From NCBI RefSeq assembly GCF_008728515.1, contig NC_044977.1, positions 186,175,987 through 186,239,986 on the forward strand: 64,000 nucleotides of DNA, written 5' to 3'. Source of the DNA: Papio anubis (taxonomy: Eukaryota > Chordata > Mammalia > Primates > Cercopithecidae). Positions 45,431 through 56,069 of this stretch are shown here, one piece after another (positions within the stretch are counted from its first letter, which is position 1; each line of letters begins with the position of its first letter). The position numbers and the translations under genes were made by a program. A model generated the notes under the pieces. That model did not search any database. It was not told the origin of the DNA and saw only the letters and a list, made by a program, of their open reading frames with translations.

Positions 45431-45850
45431 TTCCTAAACCATTACCAGGAACTAACTTATAGATTCTGGGAAGATGCTGACTCATGTTTCATTTAATAAA
45501 AACGTGGTGATTTAGCCAGTGCCAAAACACCAAGGCTGGGAATTCCATTAGTTGGTAGAATCTTAAGACATGGCCAAGATAAAGCCTGAGTATTGGCAAA
45601 GGTGGGACAAAAGCCAAGAATTTGTTAAAGTCGCTTTGCTTATAATGTCTCCAGCTGTAGGGTTCTGCTCCACTCCCAATGAAAAATAGCAAAAATCAAC
45701 ACTTGCTAAGTTCACACAACTTAATGAAACTCCCCTGTAGTGTAGTATTGATGTGTGTTAGGCAAGAGCTAGGGAGGTGTTGATATGCTAAGCCTCACAG
45801 AAAGTACAATTTTATTTTATAGGAACCTTTATAATATCAATCTTTTATTC
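45431..45850. other. Unassigned stretch
   Basis: No recognised gene or repeat. Confidence 0.4.
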
Positions 45851-45854
45851 ACTA

Positions 45855-46830
45855 ATTAGATCATTTATTATTTCCACTAATATTTATTGAGAGCCAATGA
45901 TGTGTAATCTGTGTGCAAACTATTGTGGAGTTACAAAAATAAGTAAAAGGCACAGTCTTCATAGTTAAATCGCTGACAGTATAATGGAGGTAACACACAA
46001 TGAATATGCAATTTTAAAACAATGTCATTTGTGTTAACTAGGAGTAAATAGCAGCTGTCAAACCACCCGGCACATGAACACTAACCTAGTTTAGAAGGCT
46101 CAGAGAGGCTTCCTAGAAAAATTAGTAGGTTAGTTGAGGCCAGCAGCATCAGTAGGAATTATTTAGGCGATGGGTGCAAGGAGAAGGAATGAAGTGGGGA
46201 ATGGGGCGAAAGGATGTTGCAAGTAAAAGATATTACATTAATATAAGCCAGAAAACAGGGTGGGAACCGCGGCAAGGTGCCTTCATGGGACTGTAGGTTG
46301 TTCATATTGGACAAAACAGGGAGTACACAATGGAGTGAGGAGAAATGAGGGTGGTGAGATACAGGACCAAATTGTGAAAGTCTCCCAAACCACAATAAAG
46401 TCTTCTAAACCATATTTGTCCTGGAGAAGGAGTGAAGGAGATTAGAGTGGGTGGGTGGCAATCAGCCAGAAAGAACTGAAAGGTTTTAAAGCGGTGAAAT
46501 AGCTACAGTTTATTTCTGCTGTAGAAGTAGTGTGGCTACAATGTGTGTAACATTGGAATGGGAGAAGACTGGAGGCAGGGAGGCCACATAGAAGAATGGT
46601 GACTTGAATTAAGTTGCAATGGAGAAGGAAGAGAGGTGGACTCAAGAGGGTAAGTACTAAGAAGCAACAGCTTGATGGTATACTGGATGTGGAATATAAG
46701 GTGGTGCCTAGGTTCAGCCTTGGGGAAAACAGTGGGTATGGGTTCACTGACGTAGGGAATTCAAGAGTTGTAGTGCAGTGGGGATCCAGGGTTGAAGCGG
46801 ACAGAAGTTTCGAGACAGTGATGACTAAGT
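45855..46830 (-). mobile_element. L2, antisense, about 1 kb
   Basis: The plus strand follows the reverse complement of L2: CCACTAATATTTATTGAGAG, GAGGCTTCCTAGAAAAATTA, ACTGGAGGCAGGGAGGCCAC and GAGAGGTGGACTCAAGAGGG. Open frames in it are chance-level. Confidence 0.65.
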
Positions 46831-46902
46831 GACCTGCTTTAATTCCAAAGTGAGAGCATATTTGAAAGCTGTAAGCCTGTTGCTCTTCAAAAGCACACTG
46901 TG

Positions 46903-47226
46903 GGCCTGGTGCGTTGGCTCATGCCTATAATCTTAGCACTTTGGGAGGCCGAGGCAGGCAGAGCACTTGAGGTCAGGAGTTCGAAACCAGCCTGGCCAAC
47001 ATGGTGAAACCCCGTCTCTACTGAAAATACAAAAAAAATAGCTGGACGTGGTGGCAGGTGCCTGTAATCCCAGCTACTCGGGAGGCTGAGGCAAGAGAAT
47101 CGCTTGAACCTGGAAGGCGGAGGTTGCAGTGAGCCGAGATTGCGCCAGCGCACTACAGCCTGGGCAACAGAGAGAGACTCTGTCCCAAAAGACAACAACA
47201 ACAACAACAAAACAAAAACACACACA
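46903..47226 (+). mobile_element. Alu (dimeric) with (CAA)n/(CA)n tail
   Basis: GGCCTGGTGCGTTGGCTCAT head. Tail (CAA)n then (CA)n. CACACTGTG flanks both sides (to 46902; 47227-47235). Confidence 0.94.
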
Positions 47227-47235
47227 CACACTGTG

Positions 47236-47649
47236 AAACTACCAGTTCTCCTCTGAATTTCCATGCTATTTCTGAATGAATATGCTTCATTGCACAGAGC
47301 AAGGGCGTGCTGGGCACGCTGGATCAAAGGTGAGGCTTAGCAATAACATCGCTTTTTGTCCCACTATCCCGTTCAGTGAGCCAAGGAAAAGATTGAAAAC
47401 CAAAGACTCTGCTCTTGTGTTGCTCTATAACCTGCATTTTAATTTTTTAGTTTGTGAAGTGGGAGAAATATTAACTTATTTTTCACAGCTGACCTAAAAA
47501 CTTTTTAATTAAATATAAAACATCCTAAAAATTGAATTTGATTATAAATGCCTAACAGCAAACTTGCACAACTTAATTTTTTAAAAAAGTCCTAATCTGC
47601 AAAACTTAATCATTCTGGAACTGTTTTGAAGCCACAAGCCTTGAATTTT
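47236..47649. other. Unassigned stretch
   Basis: A 73-codon frame (47276-47497) has no recognised motif. Confidence 0.4.
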
Positions 47650-47966
47650 ACTGACTTTTGTTTGTTTGTTTATATTTTTTGATATAGGGTCTTGCCCTGT
47701 CACCCAGGCTGGAGTGCAGTGGTGCAGTCACAACTCACTACAGCCCTGAGTTCCTAGGCTCAAGCATTCCTCCTACCTCAGCTTCCCGAGTAGCTGGGTC
47801 TATAGGCACATGACATGCCATCTAGCTAATTAAAAAAAAAAAAAATTGTAGAGGTGGAGTCTCACTGTGTTGCCCAGGTTTGTCTCAAACTCCTGGGCTC
47901 AAGCAATCCTCTTATCTCAGCTTCTCAGAGTGCTGGGATTACAGCCGCGAGCCACTGTACCCAGCA
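47650..47966 (-). mobile_element. Old Alu (AluJ-like)
   Basis: Antisense, diverged. GGGTCTTGCCCTGTCACCCA and CCTGGGCTCAAGCAATCCTC are AluJ-like. Tail (GTTT)n. Confidence 0.92.
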
Positions 47967-48235
47967 AAATTTACACAATTTTGTAAACTGTGTGTTTGCC
48001 ATGCCATCTCAAGCTCAGGGAGAATATAATATTCCATCTACATATTTAAAAACAGGTAATATGTTAAGCTAAGAAAACCTTGCTTTGGGATTAGAAATGC
48101 AGAATACTTTTCATACATTGCTGCTGCATATCTAAGCTTTTGGCCACTGGTTCTACATACTCTTCTGTTTAATGATCTATTTTCCTACTTTGATTTGAAG
48201 ATGATGTTTTGAAGGAAAAAAAAAATCCCATGATT
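47967..48235. other. Unassigned stretch
   Basis: No feature is recognised. Confidence 0.35.
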
Positions 48236-48239
48236 TGTT

Positions 48240-48355
48240 TCAGAGAATTGAGACTTGAATCTTGGCTTTATTATTGCCTAGCTGGGTGACTATTGGGTGG
48301 GTTTCTTTGTTGTTTATACCTCAACTATTTCATCTGGGCCTGTAAAAGTATTCCC
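48240..48355 (+). mobile_element. MIR fragment
   Basis: GAGACTTGAATCTTGGCTTT, GCCTAGCTGGGTGACTATTG and ACCTCAACTATTTCATCTGG in MIR order. Confidence 0.7.
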
Positions 48356-49055
48356 TTCAGACACTCTTGATTCATAATCACTTTCTCAAGATCATCACTG
48401 GCATTCAACTTGGTCCTGTGCTACATTAGTGCAATCTCCTCAAGCCCGCATTTTTGTCCTGGTAACATCTCTGTTTTTCTTGACTGCTTTTTCCTCTATC
48501 CGCTCATGCACACACAAGCTGTTTGGTTGGATAATTGAAACTAAAAATTATAAATTCTGGAAAATCCTAAGATACTTCTAAATGGAACCTATTTTTTTTC
48601 CTCTTTCTGTACCCTACATCTGCTAAATAGCTTTCTAGAGCCCAACTTCAAATTAAGCATCTTGGAAATAGCAGAAATATTTAAATTGCCTCTGAATTAG
48701 TTGTGAAAACAATAAGACATAAGATATAGGTATTTATAAAGCCTTCATTGATACTGCCAGTTCCTATAGAGTTCCCCGAATATATTGGCTCTTGCTCCAG
48801 TATAAAGAAATGAATAGTAGTAATTTACAATGAGATGAATTGACTATTACATTTATTAAATTCAGCAGGAATTTCTCCCTCTGGATTTAAGACCCACTTA
48901 CCACGCAGCTCAAACTCTGTCATTAGTTCCATCTTCTATTAAACCCCAAGGCCCTGTGAGATAATATGGATTATGTGCTTCATTTGAATATGCCTTTGCA
49001 TTCACATTTCATGTCTATTCTCATGTTGATCCTTTGACTTGGCAGAATAATAGCC
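48356..49055. other. Unassigned stretch
   Basis: A weak L2-like patch lies at 48870-48960. No gene is seen. Confidence 0.35.
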
Positions 49056-49059
49056 TGAT

Positions 49060-49235
49060 TATTAACAAGAGTCTACATTTGCACAGGCATCTCCATGGCC
49101 TTTACAATAGCTGACTCCCATTTTGCAAAAGAAAAAAGTGAAAACTCAGGACAGAAATGCCACATTGCTAGAAAGTTACAGATCTGAGATTAGAAACTAG
49201 GTTTCACAGCTTCACCATGGTCATATTGCCTCTCC
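49060..49235 (-). mobile_element. Possible MIR, antisense
   Basis: CCCATTTTGCAAAAGAAAAA, AGTGAAAACTCAGGACAG and AAAGTTACAGATCTGAGATT run in antisense MIR order. Confidence 0.45.
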
Positions 49236-49590
49236 TGGTATGACTGAAACACAAGGAAAGGTACTTTTAATAAATGCAGCCACATATTATGTTGTTTAAT
49301 AAATTATATAGGAACAAATATACACATATTCTGACCCAATATGTCAACAGTGCTGAGGTTGAGATTTATTGGTCTACACTGAGGGTACAGCAAACTTTTG
49401 AACTGGCATTCTAAGCACTGGTCTTTGAAATTACTAGCAGTACTATGTAATTTGCTGATGGAAGAAAGGACTGACTCCTCCACAAAGTACTTTAATTGCT
49501 TCAAATTTTAGTAGAATTGTGACAAATTTGCTCGTGAGATTTGAGGTTGAATTTTTTAGAATGAATTATATAGATTCTCAACTTTACTCT
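49236..49590. other. Unassigned AT-rich DNA
   Basis: No feature is recognised. Confidence 0.35.
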
Positions 49591-49898
49591 AGAACAGCAG
49601 TCTCAAAGAGATCCAGGCACCCTTAGAGGATCCTGAAACACTTTTAGGCAGTATTAAAAACTAAAACATTTTTGTAATAATATTAGAATGCTGTTTCACT
49701 TTTATTTTCTTATGAGATTAGAACAAAGTTTTCCAGAGTCGACATGATTTGCAATATTGCAGCAAATTAAATTCAGAAGCCTATATGAGCATCCAGCTGC
49801 TTTCTATTAAGCCAGACATAAAAGAGATTTGCAAAGATGTATAACAACGTCACTCTTCTCACAATTTTTTATTTTATAAAAATATAATTATATTACTA

Positions 49899-50066
49899 AA
49901 AAAATACATAAAACTAGCCGGGCGAGGTGGCGGGCGCCTGTAGTCCCAGTTACTCGAGAGGCTGAGGCAGGAGAATGGCGTAAACCCGGGAGGCGGAGCT
50001 TGCAGTGAGCTGAGATCCGGCCACTGCACTCCAGCCTGGGCGACAGAGGGATACTGCGTCTCAAAA

Positions 50067-50082
<16 letters not shown>
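49899..50082 (+). mobile_element. 5'-truncated Alu, Old World monkey AluY-type
   Basis: Starts in the middle A-rich region. AACTAGCCGGGCGAGGTGGC and GCTGAGATCCGGCCACTGCA are cercopithecid AluY variants. Its tail runs into the TA/CA/TA repeat. Confidence 0.93.
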
Positions 50083-50121
<39 letters not shown>

Positions 50122-50148
50122 CACACACATATATATATATATATATAA
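50083..50148. repeat. Compound (TA)n(CA)n(TA)n microsatellite
   Basis: About 14 bp of TA, 30 bp of CA with one CC interruption, then 20 bp of TA, derived from the Alu tail. Confidence 0.95.
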
Positions 50149-50159
50149 AATTATTTTTT

Positions 50160-50451
50160 GGCCAGGCACAGTGGCTCATGCCTGTAATTGCAGCATTCTG
50201 GGAGGCCAAGGCAGGTGGATCACATGAGGTCAGGAGTTAAAAATCAGCTTGACCAACATGGTGAAACCCTGTCTCTACTAAAAATACAAAAAATTAGCCG
50301 GTCACAGTGTGTGCCTGTAATTCTAGTCATTCAGGAGGCTGAGGCAGGAGAATCGCTTGAATCCGGGAGGCAGAGGTTGCAGTAAGCTGAGATTGCACCA
50401 CTGCACTCCAGCCTGGGCAACAGAATGAGACTTGACCTCAAAAAAAAAAAG
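50160..50451 (+). mobile_element. Alu (dimeric)
   Basis: GGCCAGGCACAGTGGCTCAT head to A-tail, immediately downstream of the microsatellite. Confidence 0.94.
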
Positions 50452-50499
50452 TTATTGTTTATAAAAATGTGATTTATGTTAACATATAATGGGTTTATT

Positions 50500-50524
50500 C
50501 AATAAATAAATAAATAAATAAATA
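50500..50524. repeat. (AATA)n microsatellite
   Basis: About six AATA units within the hAT fossil. Confidence 0.9.
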
Positions 50525-50673
50525 CTTTGAAAAGTCCCCAGTTTTCATTTCTAATATAGGAAATAGCAATAGATGTAACCCACAATAACAGAAGCACTTT
50601 GGAATCCTGAATATTTTCAAGAGTTTAAGGAGGTCAAGAGACCAAAATGTTTGATAATAGTTATTATAGTGCA

Positions 50674-51264
50674 GTGCTTCTTAAACTTTAGTATGTGTAT
50701 TAAATTTCTGCATATGTATAATACGTCAAACCACATGCTGATTCTCTAGGTGTGATGGTTCATTTTATGTCAACTTGATTAGCGCACTGGGGTGCCCAGA
50801 TATTTGATCAACCATTATTTTGGGTGTGTCCATGAGGGTGCTTTTACCATTTGAATAATTGAACTGAATAAAGCATGTTGCCCTCTAACATGAATGAGGC
50901 ACATTCAATCGGTCAAAGACCTCAATAGAACAAAAAGGCTGAATCTTTCACGAGTAGAAGTGAATTTCCTCCTGCCTGACTGTCTTGAGCTGGCATATCA
51001 ATTGATGTATTCCTTTGAACTAAAACTGAATGAAGCATCTTGGGTCTTGAGCCTGTAGGCCTCACACTGAAACTATACCATTGGCTCTCTTGGGTCTCCA
51101 GCCTGCTGACAGCATGTTTTGGGACGTGTCAGACTACATAATTTTGTGAGCCAATTCTTCGGAGAACCCTGATTAATCCAGTACTTCTGGGGTGGTACCT
51201 GAGATTCTGCTTTCTATCTACCTCCCACATGATCTTGGTCCATGGACCACACTTCTAGGAGCAG
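50674..51264 (+). mobile_element. MER5-type element split by an MLT2-type LTR
   Basis: GTGCTTCTTAAACTTTAGTA to GATTCTCTAGG (50674-50750) and TTCTGGGGTGGTACCTGAGA to TGGACCACACTTCTAGG (51184-51258) are the two halves of one sense MER5-type element. Confidence 0.8.
50751..51180 (+). mobile_element. HERV-L-type solo LTR (MLT2 family)
   Basis: Starts TGTGATGGTTCATTTTATGT with CAACTTGATTAGCG, contains CAATAGAACAAAAAGGCTGA, and ends GGAGAACCCTGATTAATCCA, which are MLT2 landmarks. No internal sequence is attached. Confidence 0.85.
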
Positions 51265-51411
51265 AGGTCAGAGCATCAACGTAACCTGGGAGCTTATTAC
51301 AAATACAGAACCTCAGACCCTGAGTTCAGACCCACTGAATCAGAATCTTCATTTTAACAAGATTCTTAGCTGGCCCATTTGCACACAAAAATTTAAGAAG
51401 CACTGTTCTAG
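51262..51411 (-). mobile_element. MER5-type element, antisense
   Basis: AACCTGGGAGCTTATTACAA, CCCACTGAATCAGAATCTTC and AATTTAAGAAGCACTGTTCT give a complete antisense copy, opposite in orientation to its left neighbour. Confidence 0.85.
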
Positions 51412-51412
51412 A

Positions 51413-51590
51413 GTGGTGGTAATCAGTCCTGAGTATGGAGTAGAATCGCCTGAATAGCATTAAAAAACAAACAAATGCTGTCTAGATTCCACTCCAATTA
51501 AATCAGAATCTCAGAGAATAGAGCCTGGATGGGTTTTAAAAGCTGCACAGATGACATTAATGTGCAGTCATGAATGAAAACTATTGGTCA
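51413..51590. mobile_element. MER5A-like element
   Basis: TGGTGGTAATCAGTCCTGAG, AATTAAATCAGAATCTCAGA, then AATGTGCAGTCATGAATGAA. The MER5A consensus is nearly palindromic, so the strand is left open. Confidence 0.65.
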
Positions 51591-51791
51591 AAAATAAAGA
51601 CTGAAGGCCAACAATGACCGTCTTTGAGGCTCTTAATGAAAGAAAATTAATTATCTAGACGCTAGGATGTAAGTCAAAGATCTCAAATAAATATAGTATT
51701 TCTGGAAATTGAATCAATAGTTAACCAGGCAGCCAAACCCTTGACTGAAACACCAAAGGAAATATAGCACTGCTGTGTATAAGAAAAAGAC
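51591..51791. other. Unassigned short stretch
   Basis: No feature is recognised. Confidence 0.35.
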
Positions 51792-51801
51792 TGTACAATT
51801 T

Positions 51802-52118
51802 ATTTTTTATATTTATTTATTTATTTATTTTTTGAGACAGCATTTCGCTCTTGTTGCCCAGGCTAGAGTGCAATGGCGCAATATCAGCTCACTGCAACCT
51901 CCGCCTCCTGGGTCCAAGCGATTCTCCTGCCTCAGCCTCCTGAGTAGCTGGAATTATAGGCACATGCCACCACACCCAGCTAATTTTTTTGTATTTTTAG
52001 TAGAGACGGGGTTTCTCCATGTTGGTCAGGCTGGTCTCGAACTCCCGACCTCAGCTGATCCACCCGCCTTGGCCTCTGAAAGTGCTGGGATTACAGGCGT
52101 GAGTCGCTGCACTTGGCC
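51802..52118 (-). mobile_element. Alu (dimeric) with (ATTT)n tail
   Basis: Antisense Alu. Target-site duplication GTACAATTTAT at about 51792 and 52119. Confidence 0.95.
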
Positions 52119-52254
52119 GTACAATTTATGTGTCTGATATCGTCTTCCTGGCATGAGGACTTAGCTTTGAGTGTTAACTGAAAATTCTAAGTCTAGGGTT
52201 CTTAAGTTGTTCTGTGCTGTACTATACAAGTAAACCTACAGAGATGGAAGTGTT

Positions 52255-52350
52255 CTTAGAGATTATCTAGTCCAAGCACTTCATTTATAGGTAGAGAAAC
52301 TGGTGCTCAGAGAGGGCGATTCACTCACAATAGCAGGCAGCATAATGTAG
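52255..52350 (-). mobile_element. MIR/L3-like fragment
   Basis: ATCTAGTCCAAGCACTTCAT, AGAAACTGGTGCTCAGAGAG, then GGCGATTCACTCAC. Confidence 0.5.
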
Positions 52351-52555
52351 TAGCAGCAACAGACCTGAGTTAACTAACTCACAGCCCTTGTATTTCCCCT
52401 GGAGTCAACCCTTTGTTCCAACAACAAGTTACACACTTTCATCCGTACTGCCTGCAGCCTTTAAGTACAGTGATCACAATGCCTCCTTGAAATTCTGCTC
52501 ACTGTTCATTGACTATTATATATACTACGCATTTATTTATTTATAATTGTTTTCC

Positions 52556-52620
52556 TAGTCATTCATTCAACAGCTGTTTACGGAGCCTCCACCACACGGT
52601 ACCAGGAAACTAGTACACAT
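52556..52620 (-). mobile_element. L2 3' end fragment, antisense
   Basis: GTCATTCATTCAACAGCTGT and CACCACACGGTACCAGG. Confidence 0.5.
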
Positions 52621-53465
52621 GATTGAAAGTACTTATTTCATCACATTACCATTATTTGTAGAATTGTTTAATAGATTTTAGGTCTTCTGATTCCCACTGC
52701 AGTGTTCATTTAACTGCATGTCCTGCTGTCCTCCTTGGCACAGGAAGATGGCTGAAAAAATTGAACTGTTCACCCAACTGGGCAAGTAGGACTAGGACCT
52801 AGATTTCGGGACCCATTACATTGTCCTCTCTACAAACGAACTATGACTTTAAGAGCAAACATTGATGCTGGAAATAATTAGTAACTGAAAGCTCCTCCCA
52901 GCTTTTCCTCTTTTCTCTGAAAATAGAAGTATTTAAAAAGAGAGAGAGGGAATATGAGAGGAAAAGGAAAGAAAAGAAAAGGCACACTGTTTGATGTACT
53001 GTATGTTGGAAAGCTTTGGAAAAATTTATAATGTGCTCTGTACTCAGAGACAAAATTTTCCAAGAGGACATTTATACAATTTCTTCCAAGAGTCTGCATC
53101 CTGTTATACTCTGGAAGAAGTGACCTCATGGTGTTTGTATTTGTCTCTCTCACAAAACCTCTTTTATAGTATTAATGCATGTGCAGATCTTAGGATATGT
53201 AATCCATGAGGCCCTGACTTGGGCAGGTCATTCTGAGAACATGCTGCTACTTTCATAATGGCATCATCTTGTTTTATAGTGGCAGAGGGGATGGGCGGAG
53301 GAGAGCCGGCTAGGAGAAAGTTCTATGCCAAGTCATTTGGAAAATATAAGCTACAAGCAATTGAGGGAACCTAATAAAACTTGAAGGATATTAAAACGCG
53401 ATACATGTTACTAGTCTCAGAAGAATTAACAGTAATCACTATAACCCCTTACAGCATATTAGAAT
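52621..53465. other. Unassigned stretch
   Basis: An AG-rich patch lies at 52938-52980. Overlapping open frames near 52841-53209 (up to 91 codons) have no recognisable motif. Confidence 0.4.
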
Positions 53466-53467
53466 TA

Positions 53468-53970
53468 CAGTAGCTCCCTCTTACCTGGGGTTTTGCTTTC
53501 CATGCTTTCAGTTACCCACAGTCCAGAAATAATAATTTTAAAAAATTATAGAAATAAACAATGCATAAATTTAAAATTGCAAGCTGTTCTGAGTAGCATG
53601 ACAAAAATCTCACAGCATCCCACCCAGGGCGTGAGTCATCCTTTTGTCAAGGGTATCCGTGCTGTGTATGCTATGCACTCGCTAGTCACTTCACCCTTTT
53701 GGTTATCAGATTGCTATAGTGTCAAGTGCTTGTATTCAAATGACCCTAATTTTACTTAAAATGGTTCCAAAGCACAAGAGTAGTGATGCTGGCATATTGT
53801 TATAATTGTTCCATTTTATTACTGTTGGGTTTACCTAGTTTATAAAGTAACTTTTATCGTAGGTTTGTATGTGTAGGAAGAAAACAATATACAAAGGGCT
53901 TGGTGCTGAGGTTTCAGGCACCGACTAGGGGTCTTGGAACATATTCACTCTGGATAAGGGGGGCTACTAT
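53468..53970 (+). mobile_element. Internally deleted Tigger1 DNA transposon
   Basis: Tigger1 is a pogo-like DNA transposon. The left terminus CAGTAGCTCCCTCTTACCTG and right terminus GGATAAGGGGGGCTACTA are inverted repeats with a flanking TA on the left. The 5' region leads to ATGGTTCCAAAGCACAAGAG (53761), the start of the transposase frame. The copy then jumps to the 3' end near 53800, deleting nearly all of the transposase. Confidence 0.85.
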
Positions 53971-54049
53971 CTACGGTGATTGTGTGCATCCTACCTCATT
54001 TGTACATCAAGTTTCCAGTTTATAGAGTGGTCATCCCTAGAGGATCTTG

Positions 54050-54125
54050 ATTGTTTCTTCCAACATCCATGTGAGCTATTCAGGACCAGCATTATCCCAA
54101 ATTTATAAGTGAGAAAATGGAGGCT
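54050..54125 (-). mobile_element. MIR fragment, antisense
   Basis: CAGCATTATCCCAAATTTAT and AAGTGAGAAAATGGAGGCTC in antisense MIR order. Confidence 0.55.
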
Positions 54126-54139
54126 CTGAAAGAAATACA

Positions 54140-54385
54140 AATAGTAATTAAATTTTACATAGTATAGGGCATTAAAAGCTCTTATATATATGAATTCCTT
54201 TGATTTCTACTGAAAATCCCTGTAGTAAACAAAATGATTATAAATCCAATTTTGCATATAAGCAAGTCAGTAGACAGAGATTAAATGACAATGCAGATTT
54301 CACAGCAAATAAGTGGCAGAGAAAGAACTTAGATCCAGATTATCTGACTCCTCAAACAGTGCTCTTTTCATTACATAAAACCGCC
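54140..54385 (-). mobile_element. MIR, antisense, long
   Basis: CAATTTTGCATATAAGCAAG, TCACAGCAAATAAGTGGCAG and CTGACTCCTCAAACAGTGCT run in antisense MIR order to the tRNA-like head. Confidence 0.75.
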
Positions 54386-54392
54386 TGTTTAT

Positions 54393-54610
54393 AGAGTGCA
54401 GGCTTTGGAGTCAGCCAGATTTTGATATAAAACTTGGTTCTTACACAGGTGGACTGTAGGTGAAGCCTGGGAAACCACTTAGCCTCACTACTACACCTTT
54501 CTAATTGGTAAAATAGGAAAAGTAATTCCTACCTCAAGGAGTGAGCTAATGTTTGTATAATACAATGTTTAGCATAGTGCTTGACATACTCGAAAGGGCA
54601 CAATCACTGT
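54393..54610 (+). mobile_element. MIR, sense
   Basis: AGAGTGCAGGCTTTGGAGTC, CAGCCAGATTTTGATATAAA, ACCACTTAGCCTCACTAC and AGCATAGTGCTTGACATACT run in MIR order. The head faces the head of the antisense MIR on the left. Confidence 0.8.
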
Positions 54611-55229
54611 TATTGTAATACATTTTATCTCTGTTCCCCATTAGTACACAAGCCCATTAGAAAATGACATTTGTTTTTTCTAGGTGAAGCTGTAGACTTC
54701 TATTGGAACAGTGCAGAAAGATCTGCATTAATCTCTGGAATAGACGCAAATATTTGAAGTGCCATCACTTTCATCTTCCTTCTTTCATGTCTCCTAGAAC
54801 CCAGGCAATGCACGCCCTCTCCTTTCCAGCCTCCATAGCCAGCTGTAGCAGTCAGTGACTGGAATGAAGTGAAAGTACACTCAAAGGGAAAACAAACTGG
54901 GGCTCTGTCAAAACATATGGTTGAAATTCCAGAGCCCAGGACCCCACACGAAGAGGCTCCTCCCTGTCCTGCATCTGGGGCATCTCAGTTAGCCTCAGCT
55001 ATCTCTACTCTACCTCTACTCTAAGAAGTCAACCACTCAATTCTTAAAGCAGTTTTAAGACCAAACCCAGCACTTGTAGATAAGGAATAATTAAAGTTTG
55101 CAACTATCAGCCTAGGTCACTTAGTTGTTAAACACATGGCTAATTCTCCTAGGAGACAGAAATGACTAGGTAGATACTACTATTAGAGATAATACTTCTC
55201 GAGCCTTTCCCCATCTTCCATGTTGAGGC
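54611..55229. other. Unassigned, moderately GC-rich stretch
   Basis: No open frame or repeat is recognised. Confidence 0.4.
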
Positions 55230-55383
55230 AGGGTGGTGTTTGTGACCTGGCTCCTGCTGGGCTTTGCAGCCTCAGGCTCTAACGTTACCTCATATACACC
55301 TTACAGCCCACTTATCCTAAAATACTTTGAGTCCTTGAAACGCACCTGCTGTCATATTTTAGTACTTTTGCACAGTTGTTCTT

Positions 55384-55686
55384 TTTTTTTTTTTTTTTTT
55401 TAAGACAAAGTCTCGCTCTTGTCACCCAGGCTGGAGGGCAGTGGTGTGATCTTGGCTCTCTGCAACCTCCACCTCCTGAGCTCAAGCAATCCTTCTGCCT
55501 CAGCCTCCCTAGTAGCTGGGATTACAGGTGCCTGCCACCACGCCCAGCTAATATTTTATATTTTTAGTTGAGACAGGGTTTCACCATTTTGGCCAGGCTG
55601 GTCTCAAACTCCTGGCCTCAAGTGATCCTCCCGCCTCGGCCTCCCAAAGTGCTGGGATGACAGGTGTGAGCCACTGTGCCCAGCCC
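55384..55686 (-). mobile_element. Alu (dimeric)
   Basis: Antisense Alu in L2. Target-site duplication TTGTTCTTTTT at 55376 and 55690. Confidence 0.95.
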
Positions 55687-55719
55687 ACTTTGTTCTTTTT
55701 ACCAAAAATTCTCCTTTAT

Positions 55720-55823
55720 TACTTGAACTATGTTTGCAAGGTGAGTTCCTGTTCTTCTTAAAGATGTAGGCCAGGCAACTCTTCTTTTCAGAAATGACTC
55801 CTGCTTGCTCCTATTCCTGAGGA
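55720..55823 (+). repeat. Source-like copy of an inverted dispersed duplication
   Basis: Starts TACTTGAACTATGTTTGCAA and ends CTCCTATTCCTGAGGA. It matches the reverse complement of 60455-60488 plus 60807-60886 at 102 of 104 positions. It is embedded in continuous L2 here, so this is probably the original location. Confidence 0.93.
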
Positions 55824-56069
55824 GTTGTCTGAGGTAACATTGGTACACTGGTAATTTTCTCCTTTGTCGCACCTCCTTTTCTATGGCCTTTAAATGCTGT
55901 ATTTATATTTGATAGTCACACATCTATTTCTTCCACAAGTCTCTGATCTCACTAAGGGTAATTTTTTCTTTTAAAGTATAAACCCCCAGTGCCAGGCACG
56001 TCGTAAGGATTTAATGTTTCTTTAAGGCAGTAAAGAGTTTAGGAGTTTTTGAATTTTAAATATTTTTAT

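Larger units (their letters stand above)
49592..50660 (+). mobile_element. Probable hAT DNA transposon fossil with two nested Alus
   Basis: The left end CAGCAGTCTCAAAGAGATCC and right end AGACCAAAATGTTTGATAAT resemble inverted hAT termini. Between them are AAGATGTATAACAACGTCAC and, after the Alus, GTTAACATATAATGGGTTTA. Sequence resumes across the Alu pair. The family is not named with certainty. Confidence 0.5.
55230..56005 (+). mobile_element. L2 3' region interrupted by an Alu
   Basis: Diverged L2 follows through 55240-55380 and resumes at 55690 to a 3' end reading CCCCAGTGCCAGGCACGTCG. A 104-bp segment of it (55720-55823) has an inverted near-identical copy at 60455-60886. Confidence 0.55.
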
